From Candidatus Gastranaerophilales bacterium (GTDB lineage: Bacteria > Cyanobacteriota > Vampirovibrionia > Gastranaerophilales > Gastranaerophilaceae): 38,919 bases of DNA. Each line of letters begins with the position of its first letter. The first letter of the stretch is position 1. The notes under the pieces are model-generated. The model was not told the DNA's origin. It ran no database searches and was given only the letters and a program-made list of their open reading frames with translations. The DNA lies in contig CANPZN010000011.1 in assembly GCA_947588785.1 (NCBI GenBank), positions 1-38,919 on the forward strand, read 5' to 3'. The translations under genes were made by a program, and so were the position numbers. Of this stretch, positions 25,412 through 34,064 are shown in pieces.

Positions 25412-27448
25412 TTATTGTTCATGGCAGCCAAAAGCAATAGTAACTTTTTCTTTTGGATTTACAGAAGAAACTCTCATTCCGTTAGGATCAATTAAGTAAG
25501 TAATTTCATCACCGGTATATTGGAATAATCCCATAGTACCTGATAAAGCAGTTCTTGTAACATCTATAGGAGCTTTTACAATAGCTTTACCTACATCTAC
25601 GTAGCTTCTTCCTGCTGCTTTAAATTGTCCCTGGAATATTTCTCCGGTACCTACACCGACTCCGCTAACAGTTTGTTCAACAGCATTACTTGCACTAACT
25701 ATAGCACCACCTACTGTTCTACCTACATCACCAAGTAAACCGCCTACCCAAGTAAATGGGAATTCAACTAAACGAGCTACAGCATTTGGTTTTTTAACTC
25801 TATTAACCTGAGCGGTAAGTATTTGATTAGGTAATTGTGCTTTACATTTTTTAAATTTAATTGTATTAAATGATAATTTTAAAGCACCTTGGCAATTTTT
25901 TGTAGGTCTTACAACTTCAAGAACTTTACCATCTACTCTGGATCCTGCGGGGAATTCTACACCGCCGATCGTAACTGAATCAATTGTAGTTGCTGCAAAT
26001 CTATCACCTACATTTGCGGATTTTGCACTAATTTCATCATTAAACATTAATTGTAATGTTGGAATAGTAACAATTTCTTCATTTTGATAAAATGCTTGTT
26101 TTGTTTCACATCCGCAATCTGATGCAACTGCATCATCTTTACTATAACCCAATGCTACTCTTACTGTTTCAAGCATTGAAGCTATTTCAGCACGGCTTGC
26201 ATCTTTATTCGGAGAAATTGTATTAGCTTGTGGGAAATCATTCATACCACCTGTTTCTAATACTTTTGCAACAGGAATTTTTGCCCAGTTCGGAACTGAA
26301 TCTCCATCACAATAATTACTCAATACTTCATTTGCTTTACATTCATCCATTGGACAATTTATACCTTTTGCCATTATAGAAAATGCTTCAGCTCTTGTTA
26401 TCGGTTGATTAGGTTTGAAAGTATTATTTGGATATCCTGCCATTAAACCATTTTCAACTGCTTTTGCAATTGTTTTATTTGCCCAATGAGATTGAGGAAC
26501 ATCATTAAATATTGAGCTTGTTTGAGTATAATTATCATCTAAATTAAACCCTTTTACTACTAAAGTAGCCATTTCAGCTCTTGAAATCGGTAGATTGGGT
26601 TTAAATGTTCTATCAGGATATCCGGCAATAATATTATTTGCGGTTAAATTATTTATATCGCAACTTGCCCAGAATCCATCCGGTACATCTTCAAAAGCAC
26701 TAACTATCGGTGCAGCTCCACCTGTTGCAGATGAAGAATATTCAAAAGGCTCAATAGTCTTTCTCATAGCTTCCATGCTGGTATTCGTATGAATTTGAAC
26801 AGGACAGCCCATTCCGTCTATATTTCTGCTATTTCTATCAACAGGAATACCTTGCATATATGGTGCATTATCTAAACATGGAATTGGGGCTGCTGCTCCG
26901 GTCATATTTCCGTCTTCACATCCGCAGCCACAAGATTTTGAAGCATAATTATCTGAAGCAACAGGTACTCCGGAAAAACCGGGTAATGAACCATCACCTA
27001 AATATAATCCATTATTTCTTTCTCCTACTACCTGGTTATTACCATATATTGCATTCGGGTATGCATATACTTGTTGTTGAAATTTCTTCGCATCGGATGG
27101 TTGAGGACAAACTGCACATGTTGGCTCTGAAGGCGTTGGACATTGAGCTATCGGTGGGCAAGGATTGCAATCTTCCGATATCTTGTTACAACTGTCACAA
27201 CTTCTCTTTTTTTCTTCACACGGATTACATGTTGTTTTTTCTTGACAAGCACAACTATCTATTTCATTATGACAATTAGGACATGTTGCTGTTTGTGGTG
27301 TCACAGGAGAATGGCATCCAGACAAAGGGCAAGCGGCTAATAGTTCATTTGACGTCTCAGTTGCTGTTTCTTGTGAAAAACCTGCATTCGTACCTGCTAA
27401 TACACCGATTGTTACTACGGCGGCAAGTGTCATTTTGTTTAATTTCAT
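25412..27448 (-). CDS. Secreted SLH-domain protein with Cys-rich head
   Basis: 678 residues. Signal peptide ~1-25 (hydrophobic LAAVVTIGVLAGTNA). Residues 40-114 hold 15 cysteines, many as CxxC pairs and Pro-flanked; CGCGC follows at 173-177. Two clear SLH domains (~252-302 FEDVPDGFWA...GYPDRTFKPNLPISRAEM; ~314-363 FNDVPQSHWA...GYPNNTFKPNQPITRAEA) and a third weaker one (~372-435) should bind cell-wall polymer. The remaining ~220 residues are a beta-rich region with a hydrophobic, glycine-rich stretch, unrecognised. Ribosome site AAGGAGG is near-perfect, so expression is likely high. Probable envelope-anchoring or S-layer-like protein. Confidence 0.9.
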   Translation of the reverse strand: MKLNKMTLAAVVTIGVLAGTNAGFSQETATETSNELLAACPLSGCHSPVTPQTATCPNCHNEIDSCACQEKTTCNPCEEKKRSCDSCNKISEDCNPCPPIAQCPTPSEPTCAVCPQPSDAKKFQQQVYAYPNAIYGNNQVVGERNNGLYLGDGSLPGFSGVPVASDNYASKSCGCGCEDGNMTGAAAPIPCLDNAPYMQGIPVDRNSRNIDGMGCPVQIHTNTSMEAMRKTIEPFEYSSSATGGAAPIVSAFEDVPDGFWASCDINNLTANNIIAGYPDRTFKPNLPISRAEMATLVVKGFNLDDNYTQTSSIFNDVPQSHWANKTIAKAVENGLMAGYPNNTFKPNQPITRAEAFSIMAKGINCPMDECKANEVLSNYCDGDSVPNWAKIPVAKVLETGGMNDFPQANTISPNKDASRAEIASMLETVRVALGYSKDDAVASDCGCETKQAFYQNEEIVTIPTLQLMFNDEISAKSANVGDRFAATTIDSVTIGGVEFPAGSRVDGKVLEVVRPTKNCQGALKLSFNTIKFKKCKAQLPNQILTAQVNRVKKPNAVARLVEFPFTWVGGLLGDVGRTVGGAIVSASNAVEQTVSGVGVGTGEIFQGQFKAAGRSYVDVGKAIVKAPIDVTRTALSGTMGLFQYTGDEITYLIDPNGMRVSSVNPKEKVTIAFGCHEQ

Positions 27449-27691
27449 TTTTCCTCCTTGTTCATAAAAGAAATGTTACAGGCAAACATTTCCTTATCTA
27501 TTTTCTATATTTATTATTTCTTTCTATGGCATTTCTATCTTTGAATTATGATATGTTATGACCTCTATATTCATTACCTTTTTTATTAATTTATTCAGGC
27601 TATTATTTTATTTTTTACAATTTGAATATTTCTTTATTTCCTCATCTTTTAAGCTGATGTCTCAATTTAAATAAATGATAGAATTATATTT

Positions 27692-27817
27692 ATGAATATG
27701 AATGAATGTTGTTTATTAAAATTTTTAATCAATCCTGACGAAATAAAAGAATTGTCAGAATTTTTCTTTAAAAATATTGAAGAAATTGAAAAAAATTTAA
27801 ATATTGATAATAATTAA
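27692..27817 (+). CDS. Possible 41-aa small protein
   Basis: An ATG frame encodes MNMNECCLLKFLINPDEIKE followed by an acidic amphipathic helix ending NIDNN. No good ribosome site is seen upstream, but the codon use and composition resemble nearby genes. It is the only coding-like item in the 528-base gap between the SLH and cyclase genes; the rest of that gap is AT-rich with TATAAT at 27863-27868 and no other structure I can name. Low certainty. Confidence 0.3.
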   Translation: MNMNECCLLKFLINPDEIKELSEFFFKNIEEIEKNLNIDNN

Positions 27818-27976
27818 TATATTATCCAAGAAAATTTTGCCATAAGTAACATGAGTAAATTTTATAATTGGTGTATATTGAAAAGGTGGGTAAATTTTCA
27901 TTTACGATTAGTTTTATTAATACAGTAAGTATTAGTTTCATTACCAAATTAAATCTTTTAATTACCGGAGAAATTC

Positions 27977-29848
27977 ATGAATAATTTTTTTAGCTTTATA
28001 TATCGACACAGGTTTGACTTCTTCTATTCGTTCTTACTTTTTTTCTTTCTTGTAGCTACAATTATTGTCTTACCGAAAGAAGAAACTAAAAATATTTTTA
28101 CTGCACTCGAAAATAAAACTTTTGATATTCGGCAAAATATCATTGCAAAAGATAAAAAAGTTAATAAAGACATTATTATTATCACCGTTGATGATCCGTC
28201 TTATGAATATCTTATTGAAACTTACGGTGATTGGCCCATCCCAAGAAGTGTTTATGCAAAAATCGTAGATTATGTTCAAGCACAACATCCTAAATATATT
28301 GCTTTCGATCTCTTATTTATTAAATCTCTTAACAGAATTCCTCAAAGTGATAATAAATTAATTGAAGCATTCAAAAAATATGATAATGTATATACCGCTA
28401 TCAACTTTGACGATTACTCTTCTAATCTCCGAATACCACCTCATATTGATGACAAATTAAAATCAAATATTAGTTTTGATAAAAATAAACTAACTCCGCT
28501 TAAATTCCAAAATTGCAGAATAATTATGAATGAAATTATCAATGCTACCGATAAAATCGGTCATATAAATACTCCTAAATCAGATGACGGATTTATTAGA
28601 ACAATCCCCATTATTGTTAATTACCCTAAATTTGATAAAAATAATTTTTCTGAAATTGAAGACAATTTTTATCTGTATATGACTGTTAAACTTGCTATTG
28701 ATTATTTGAATAAATACGAACATCAAAATATTCATGAATTAAAAATTGACTCTAAGAATAATTTATTATTAGGCTCAAGAAAAATTCCTCTGACTCAAGA
28801 TGCTCAAACCATCTTAAATTGGTATGGTGAAAGCGGACTTAATGACAATAAAACATTTACTTATGTCTCTTTTTGGGAAGTTTTAAAATCGATTGAGGCT
28901 AAAGCCTTAGGAAAAAAAGAACTTATCCCTCAAGATTTCTTTAAAGATAAAATAGTTTATATAGGAACTAATATTTTTTCACTTTCTGATATAAAAACCG
29001 TTCCAACAAGTAAATATCTACCGGGAGTAGAAATTCATGCAACTCTTTTAAATAACATACTTGATAATAATTTAATTCATAAAGCCGATTTCCCTTACAA
29101 TCTTATTATCTCAATTACTCTTGCCGTAGCTGCAGGTTTTACTGTTTTTAGAATACGTTCTGTTGTTATTTCTACTATATTATTCCTTTCTTTAATATTT
29201 TTATATCTTTATTATGCAACTTATATTATGGCAAAATATAATATTTGGGTTTGGATTGTTATTCCACTTTCCCTTGCTTTATTTGTTTTTATCTGTTCTT
29301 TCATAATAAAATACCTTATTAAATCAAGAGATTTTGAGTATACCTATAAACTGGCTACAACAGACGGGCTGACAGAACTCTATAATCACAGATATTTTCA
29401 AGAACAAATGAAACTTCATATAGCCAATAATGAAAAAACTAAAGACAATTTCTCTCTTATATTAATAGATATTGATTTCTTTAAAAAATTTAATGATAAA
29501 TACGGACATCAAGCCGGTGATGCAGTTTTACGACATGTTGCAAAAACACTTAAAAAATCGGTAAGAACTCAAGATTTTGTCTGCAGATATGGCGGTGAAG
29601 AAATGACAATAATTCTTAATAAAACTGATAAACCTAATGCTGTTAAAATTGCTGAAGATATTTGTAAAAATATTGCTTCTAAGAAATATGAATTAAATCC
29701 TGATTTGGAAGTTAATATTACTATTAGTCTTGGTGTTTCCACATTCCCTGAAAATGGAAAAACACCTACTGAATTAATTGAATATGCTGATAAATGTCTT
29801 TATAAAGCTAAAGAAAACGGAAGAAATCAAGTCGGTAAACTTGACTAA
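27977..29848 (+). CDS. CHASE2-domain diguanylate cyclase
   Basis: 623 residues. One N-terminal membrane helix (~14-33), an extracytoplasmic CHASE2 sensor (~40-370, with VDDPSYEYL, YGDWPIPRSVYAKIVDYV and YIGTNIFSLSD), three helices (~373-450), then a GGDEF domain (~460-620). The active site reads GGEEM (539-543), a functional variant, and RTQD (530-533) five residues earlier is a product-inhibition I-site. Predicted to make c-di-GMP in response to an external signal. GGAG precedes the ATG; ends at a bidirectional terminator. No EAL or PilZ protein is in the window. Confidence 0.93.
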   Translation: MNNFFSFIYRHRFDFFYSFLLFFFLVATIIVLPKEETKNIFTALENKTFDIRQNIIAKDKKVNKDIIIITVDDPSYEYLIETYGDWPIPRSVYAKIVDYVQAQHPKYIAFDLLFIKSLNRIPQSDNKLIEAFKKYDNVYTAINFDDYSSNLRIPPHIDDKLKSNISFDKNKLTPLKFQNCRIIMNEIINATDKIGHINTPKSDDGFIRTIPIIVNYPKFDKNNFSEIEDNFYLYMTVKLAIDYLNKYEHQNIHELKIDSKNNLLLGSRKIPLTQDAQTILNWYGESGLNDNKTFTYVSFWEVLKSIEAKALGKKELIPQDFFKDKIVYIGTNIFSLSDIKTVPTSKYLPGVEIHATLLNNILDNNLIHKADFPYNLIISITLAVAAGFTVFRIRSVVISTILFLSLIFLYLYYATYIMAKYNIWVWIVIPLSLALFVFICSFIIKYLIKSRDFEYTYKLATTDGLTELYNHRYFQEQMKLHIANNEKTKDNFSLILIDIDFFKKFNDKYGHQAGDAVLRHVAKTLKKSVRTQDFVCRYGGEEMTIILNKTDKPNAVKIAEDICKNIASKKYELNPDLEVNITISLGVSTFPENGKTPTELIEYADKCLYKAKENGRNQVGKLD

Positions 29849-29882
29849 ATTAAAGAGTGCATTTTTATGCACTCTTTAATTT
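29847..29882. terminator. Bidirectional terminator
   Basis: A perfect 16-bp stem, AAATTAAAGAGTGCAT (29847-29862) with ATGCACTCTTTAATTT (29867-29882), loop TTTT. Lies between the convergent cyclase and ferritin-like genes and includes bases of both stop codons. Confidence 0.92.
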
Positions 29883-30178
29883 TACTCATTTATTACTTTT
29901 TTTGCTTCTTCAAAACCATCCATATAATATTTTTCTTCTTCAGGCTCCAACAATTTTAAAAGATACAAAAAATTTCCGACATGTTCTTTTTCATCTCCTG
30001 CAACTTCCGTCAGCATTTTTTTTGCCTGCTCATTATCTATTGAATCTCTAAGTTCTTCGTACAATTGTATTGCTTCAAATTCTGCGGCAATACTATATCT
30101 TATTGCTCGTATCAATTCATTTTTTTCTAATATCCTTGGAAATTTATTTCCGTTAAACGGTTGTGAAAATTCAGGCAT
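29882..30178 (-). CDS. Ferritin-like protein, encapsulated-ferritin type
   Basis: 98 residues. Helical di-iron protein: Glu33/Glu35 in IAAEFEAIQLY and DEKEH (62-66, Glu63 and His66) fit the Glu, Glu-x-x-His set of the small encapsulated ferritins, as does the length, about half a classical ferritin. Such proteins dimerise to build the iron site. The N-terminal PEFSQPFNGNK is typical of a family I recall beside encapsulin genes, but no encapsulin shell gene is in this window. Likely role is iron oxidation/storage or oxidative-stress defence. Ribosome site AAAGGAG. Confidence 0.82.
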   Translation of the reverse strand: MPEFSQPFNGNKFPRILEKNELIRAIRYSIAAEFEAIQLYEELRDSIDNEQAKKMLTEVAGDEKEHVGNFLYLLKLLEPEEEKYYMDGFEEAKKVINE

Positions 30179-30228
30179 ATTTATTTACTCCTTTTATAAT
30201 TTAATTTTTCAATATAATCCGGTATTGC

Positions 30229-30380
30229 AACACTAAAGTTGTTTAAGACTCCGCTTCGTTACACATACAAACATCTATAGCTCATTTTTTGTTTGCTTGT
30301 TTTGTAATCTTTTCAATATGAGAGTCAAAACTTTTCACTCACATTTCCCGTGAATCGGTGAAAATTTATCCGGTTACTTT
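30229..30380. repeat. GC-richer intergenic island
   Basis: Upstream of the ferritin-like gene and downstream of the secreted-protein operon. Holds GACTCCGCTTCG, TTTTCACTCACATTTCCCGTGA and CGGTGAAAATTTATCCGG. The complement of 30333-30350 resembles 2750-2766 (GGAATGTGAGCGAAATT). No open frame with a ribosome site. Assigned to the same dispersed family as the islands at 2727, 24717, 35217 and 38419. Confidence 0.4.
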
Positions 30381-30437
30381 AAGTTTATAAAATAATAAAT
30401 ATTATTTATTCCACAACGGTATATAATCATTCTAATA

Positions 30438-30803
30438 TTAAAATTTATCAATCTTATATAAAGTTTCTTTTTTAGTAATAATAAAAGTTACAGGTATTTG
30501 TACTTTTTGACCGCAATAGTCTATACTCCAAAGTTCTTTCCAATACCCTTCAACATATTTATTGTTTTTCTTTTTTACATCGTAAGGAAAATGTATTATT
30601 TGTGTATTTACTACTTTTTGATTACTACATAACGGATTTAATTTCAATGTTATTTGATAAATATCTTTTAATAACTTCAACTGTAATTCATCACTCGCTA
30701 TAGACATACCTTCAACAGGTACACTTGAACTGTATACATTTGCGAATACGGTTGAATGTATATTTATAATACATAATAAAAGAATTATTATGATTTTTTT
30801 CAT
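30438..30803 (-). CDS. Secreted hypothetical protein (121 aa)
   Basis: Signal peptide ~1-21 (KKIIIILLLCIINIHSTVFA). The mature part has two cysteines (~59 and ~97) able to form a disulfide, and looks beta-rich with HFPYDVKKKNNKYVEGYWKE and a YKIDKF end. No family recognised. It starts one base after the stop of the 349-residue protein, whose end supplies the AAAGGAA ribosome site, so the two are translated together and probably act at the same place. Confidence 0.75.
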   Translation of the reverse strand: MKKIIIILLLCIINIHSTVFANVYSSSVPVEGMSIASDELQLKLLKDIYQITLKLNPLCSNQKVVNTQIIHFPYDVKKKNNKYVEGYWKELWSIDYCGQKVQIPVTFIITKKETLYKIDKF

Positions 30804-30804
30804 T

Positions 30805-31854
30805 TTATTCCTTTACGAGATAAGATATATCATCTATTTTTACTGCGAAATAAGGTTTATTTTTTTCTTTTTCTTTTAGAAATAATATGAATTTTTTATC
30901 AAAATTATAATTTCGTATATGCTCTTTATAACTTGGCATTGACATTCTCATCATACCTAAAGCAGCTTCACTTTTTAAAGATCCGCCTTTATTATTCATA
31001 TTAAATTTTATTGTTTGCATTGCTGCCGTTATTTTTTTATTAGTTCCCTTTATTCTTTTATTACATAATTCATTATAATTAATTAATTCATTTATACTTA
31101 TTTCAGGTATTTTTATAGTATCATTTGAACCCATTTTTTCTATATTTGAATTACTAACAACATATTCATATAAACTTAAAAATGTATCATTCTTATTCGT
31201 TCTATATAGAATAACATCTTCATTTTCTTTTGTTTGTAATTTTACGGCATATTCATCAGGAGATTCATAAAATAATACATCAATTTGTTTTCTTAATAAT
31301 GTATCCTCATTTTTATCAATTCCAAAATATTTAACATTTGCACTTGAGTTATTAAATGGAGTATTTGCCAATATTTTAAACGGAGTTAAAAATTCAAAAT
31401 CTTTTTTTAATAATGCATAAAATAAATATGAATTTTCCGCATTCCAATCTATCAAATTTAAAATATCACTTTTTTCTTTGAATTTTCTGTATATATCTTT
31501 TTCTATCTGTTTTTTTAATTTTAAAGATATTTCACCTTGCGTTATATAATATGAATCATTTGATAAAATATTTCGATCATATAATCTTTTGTTCAACTCA
31601 TCTACAAATAAAGAATTTCCGCCCTCAAATATAACAGGTTTTGAATCCATAAATTTATCCATAAAGTCATTCCAAACTAATTGAAATGTCACACACCAAA
31701 CTTTATCATTTGTTCTTGAATAATCCGTTGTATTTAAAAGCTTTTCAGATTCTGTATTTCTATTCTTTTTAAAAAACGTAAAACCCGTTGTCATAAAACA
31801 CAATGTTAAAAATACTATTATTAATATAAATACACTTAATTTTTTTACTTTCAT
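30805..31854 (-). CDS. Membrane-anchored/secreted protein, possibly serpin-like
   Basis: 349 residues. Hydrophobic N-terminus (~5-27) acts as signal or anchor; a cysteine at 19 is not in a clean lipobox. The body has WCVTFQLVWNDFMDKF (~53-68), FEFLTPFKIL and VKLQTKENEDVILYRT. Near the C-terminus TIKFNMNNKGGSLKSEAALG (~287-306) and FDKKFILFLKEKEKNKPYFA (~322-341) echo the serpin hinge/reactive loop region and the final F-x-F strand pair. The resemblance is suggestive only; overall length also fits a serpin. Function otherwise unknown. GGGAG precedes the ATG; operon with the next small secreted protein. Confidence 0.75.
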   Translation of the reverse strand: MKVKKLSVFILIIVFLTLCFMTTGFTFFKKNRNTESEKLLNTTDYSRTNDKVWCVTFQLVWNDFMDKFMDSKPVIFEGGNSLFVDELNKRLYDRNILSNDSYYITQGEISLKLKKQIEKDIYRKFKEKSDILNLIDWNAENSYLFYALLKKDFEFLTPFKILANTPFNNSSANVKYFGIDKNEDTLLRKQIDVLFYESPDEYAVKLQTKENEDVILYRTNKNDTFLSLYEYVVSNSNIEKMGSNDTIKIPEISINELINYNELCNKRIKGTNKKITAAMQTIKFNMNNKGGSLKSEAALGMMRMSMPSYKEHIRNYNFDKKFILFLKEKEKNKPYFAVKIDDISYLVKE

Positions 31855-31918
31855 AAATTCTCCCGTTATTTAATTCTGACTACCATATTAAAGGTATAAT
31901 GAAACTCTTTTATTTTGT

Positions 31919-32935
31919 TCAAATTAATTGATTCAAATATTTTTCTGATATATATTTGTTATACAAATTATTTATATACTCTTTATTATACACCGATCTT
32001 TCTTTTAATTCGATTAATGATAAAATTTTTTGAATATCTCTTGTTTTTAACATATTTTTTGATAATAAAAATTCGACATATGTTCTATGAATTTTATATT
32101 CTGCTGATAAAGCGTAAGGCAATGAATATCCCCAGTTATTATATTTTTTTATTGGCATAATATAATCATCAATAGCATCATAAACATACGTTAAATCATA
32201 ATTCTTTTTATAATTTTTATTCAGATAGTACATAATTAATTCAATACATAAATTTCCGGGGATTCTTCCCATTCCGTTTAATGAAGCATCTACGGATATA
32301 TTTCTGCTATTAGAAATTAAATTTAAAAAAGTTTGTGCCAGAGAATATGACAGACTTAAATGTTCATGCAAATGAAGACCAATAGAAATTTTTTGCCGCA
32401 GATTTGAAGAAACTATATTTAAAATTTCAGTTAAATCTTTTTCCTGCATACAACCAAGAGTATCGACTATAGTAAATGTATCAGGATTAATATCATTCAC
32501 TGCTTCAATAAGATACATTAGTTCTTTTTTTGAATAACACAATAAATTAATCGGATTAACATGGCATTTATATCCTTTATTTTTAACATTTATGCAGAGT
32601 TTTAATCCCTCTTTAATGTCATAGTGATGAAATGCACATCTTATATGTTTTACTGTACCATCACAAGGTTCTAATCGGTTTACATTATATTGATCTTGTT
32701 GCAACATTAAAGCAAATTCTGATTCACAATCTTTATAAAATTCTTTGAATTCAGACACCAAACTATATACGGTTTTACTGTTTTGAAATTCATCATTTCT
32801 CAGAAAACCTGCTTCAATTATATCAACTTTTGAATTAATTAAATTATTAATAATTCCGATTATAGAATTTTGACCGAACTCAAAATTATTAATATAACCG
32901 CCATCTCTAAGCGTACAATCAATTAATTTTATCAT
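31919..32935 (-). CDS. DRE-TIM metallolyase (HMGL-like aldolase)
   Basis: 338 residues. TIM barrel of the HMG-CoA lyase/4-hydroxy-2-oxovalerate aldolase/isopropylmalate synthase group: CTLRDGGYINNFEF (7-20, Arg10-Asp11), EAGFLR (41-46), HLHEH (188-192, metal ligands) and NGMGRIPGN near 220. No C-terminal regulatory or communication domain, so a stand-alone aldolase or synthase; this type is often seen in surface-polysaccharide clusters. Substrate cannot be told. It begins three bases after the mscL stop with no ribosome site of its own, so translation is likely coupled to mscL. Confidence 0.85.
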   Translation of the reverse strand: MIKLIDCTLRDGGYINNFEFGQNSIIGIINNLINSKVDIIEAGFLRNDEFQNSKTVYSLVSEFKEFYKDCESEFALMLQQDQYNVNRLEPCDGTVKHIRCAFHHYDIKEGLKLCINVKNKGYKCHVNPINLLCYSKKELMYLIEAVNDINPDTFTIVDTLGCMQEKDLTEILNIVSSNLRQKISIGLHLHEHLSLSYSLAQTFLNLISNSRNISVDASLNGMGRIPGNLCIELIMYYLNKNYKKNYDLTYVYDAIDDYIMPIKKYNNWGYSLPYALSAEYKIHRTYVEFLLSKNMLKTRDIQKILSLIELKERSVYNKEYINNLYNKYISEKYLNQLI

Positions 32936-32938
32936 AAA

Positions 32939-33403
32939 TTATTGTAAAGACGAAGCACAATGCGGACATTTTGTTGCTTTTATATTTATTACGGAACAAC
33001 AATAAGGGCATTCTTTTGTAGTAACTTCAACATTTTCTTTAATTTCTTCTTTCTTTTCAGCTTTCAATTTATTTATAAATTTTACGAGAAGGAATACTGA
33101 AAAAGAAACAATTAAAAAACTTATTAAAGTATTAATAAAAAGACCGTAATTAACAGTAACTACCCCTGCTTCTTGAGCAGCTTGCAGAGTATCATATTTT
33201 TGTGCTCCTGGGGTAACGGGAAGATATAAATTTGAAAAATCAACATTTCCCATAATGAAACCTATTGGAGGCATTATTATATCTTTTACAAGAGAATTAA
33301 CTATAGGAGAAAACGCCCCACCTATAATAATACCCACTGCCATATCTATTACATTACCTTTAACTGCGAAATCTTTAAATTCTTTTAATATATTTTTTAT
33401 CAT
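32939..33403 (-). CDS. mscL: Large-conductance mechanosensitive channel MscL
   Basis: 154 residues. N-terminal amphipathic helix and TM1 ([20 protein letters not shown]), a periplasmic loop (~50-85), TM2 (~87-108) and a charged cytoplasmic helix. Releases solutes on osmotic downshock. The C-terminus carries a zinc ribbon (Cys132, Cys135, Cys146, Cys149), a variant seen in a subset of MscL proteins. Ribosome site TAGGAGC. First gene of a two-gene operon with the aldolase. Confidence 0.95.
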   Translation of the reverse strand: MIKNILKEFKDFAVKGNVIDMAVGIIIGGAFSPIVNSLVKDIIMPPIGFIMGNVDFSNLYLPVTPGAQKYDTLQAAQEAGVVTVNYGLFINTLISFLIVSFSVFLLVKFINKLKAEKKEEIKENVEVTTKECPYCCSVINIKATKCPHCASSLQ

Positions 33404-33530
33404 AAAAGCTCCTATAATTAATTATTTAGTCTGATTTTTATATTGAAATTCACATTAATATGAGATTAATTTTCTTTATCTTCTTTTTTATATTTATATC
33501 ACAAGATCTTCTCTGAATTAGACCTGTTAT

Positions 33531-33866
33531 TTAGAATATTTTATTTAAAACGTCATTTAATTTCATTTTATTTGCCTCATAAAAAGATTCTATACGAGGT
33601 AAAATTAACTTAATATCATTCCAGCCTTTTTCTTTTTTTTGAACTTTTGATACATCAGACCCTGTTATATATATACTAATTGAATTTCCTCTTCTTGCAG
33701 CCTGGGACAATAAACCTCTAGTAGGAGAACAGCGATAAATATCCGTAACATCTTTTATCATTAATTCATTCGGGCTGACATATCTCTGCAATTTAGTGTT
33801 AAGTTTTTCTATTTTTGACGGTTTTGCAGAAAGAGCGATAACTCTTCCAAACGAAACTCCAGACAT
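33531..33866 (-). CDS. Small hypothetical protein with SFG tag (111 aa)
   Basis: Start supported by AAAGGAAA. Begins MSGVSFGRVIALSAKPSKIE; the SFGR at 5-8 resembles the short N-terminal tag seen on several unknown proteins of this type of genome. The rest is basic and mixed alpha/beta, with SISIYITGSDVSKVQ, ending in a helix. No signal peptide, no cysteine pair, no recognised domain. Stands alone between mscL and the broken kinase. Confidence 0.75.
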   Translation of the reverse strand: MSGVSFGRVIALSAKPSKIEKLNTKLQRYVSPNELMIKDVTDIYRCSPTRGLLSQAARRGNSISIYITGSDVSKVQKKEKGWNDIKLILPRIESFYEANKMKLNDVLNKIF

Positions 33867-34064
33867 ATAATTTCCTTTTTTAGTAAATTCTATTCTGACA
33901 TTTATAGTATTACATAAATATAAAAAAATAAATCAAATTAACAAAAATTTTTAATTAATTTAATATTTTTAAAAACAAAAATTTCAAAAAGCAATTAGCC
34001 ATTTGACTTATAGCGATATTCTTTAAATTATATTATTTTATATAGCAGGAGAAATTATTTAATA

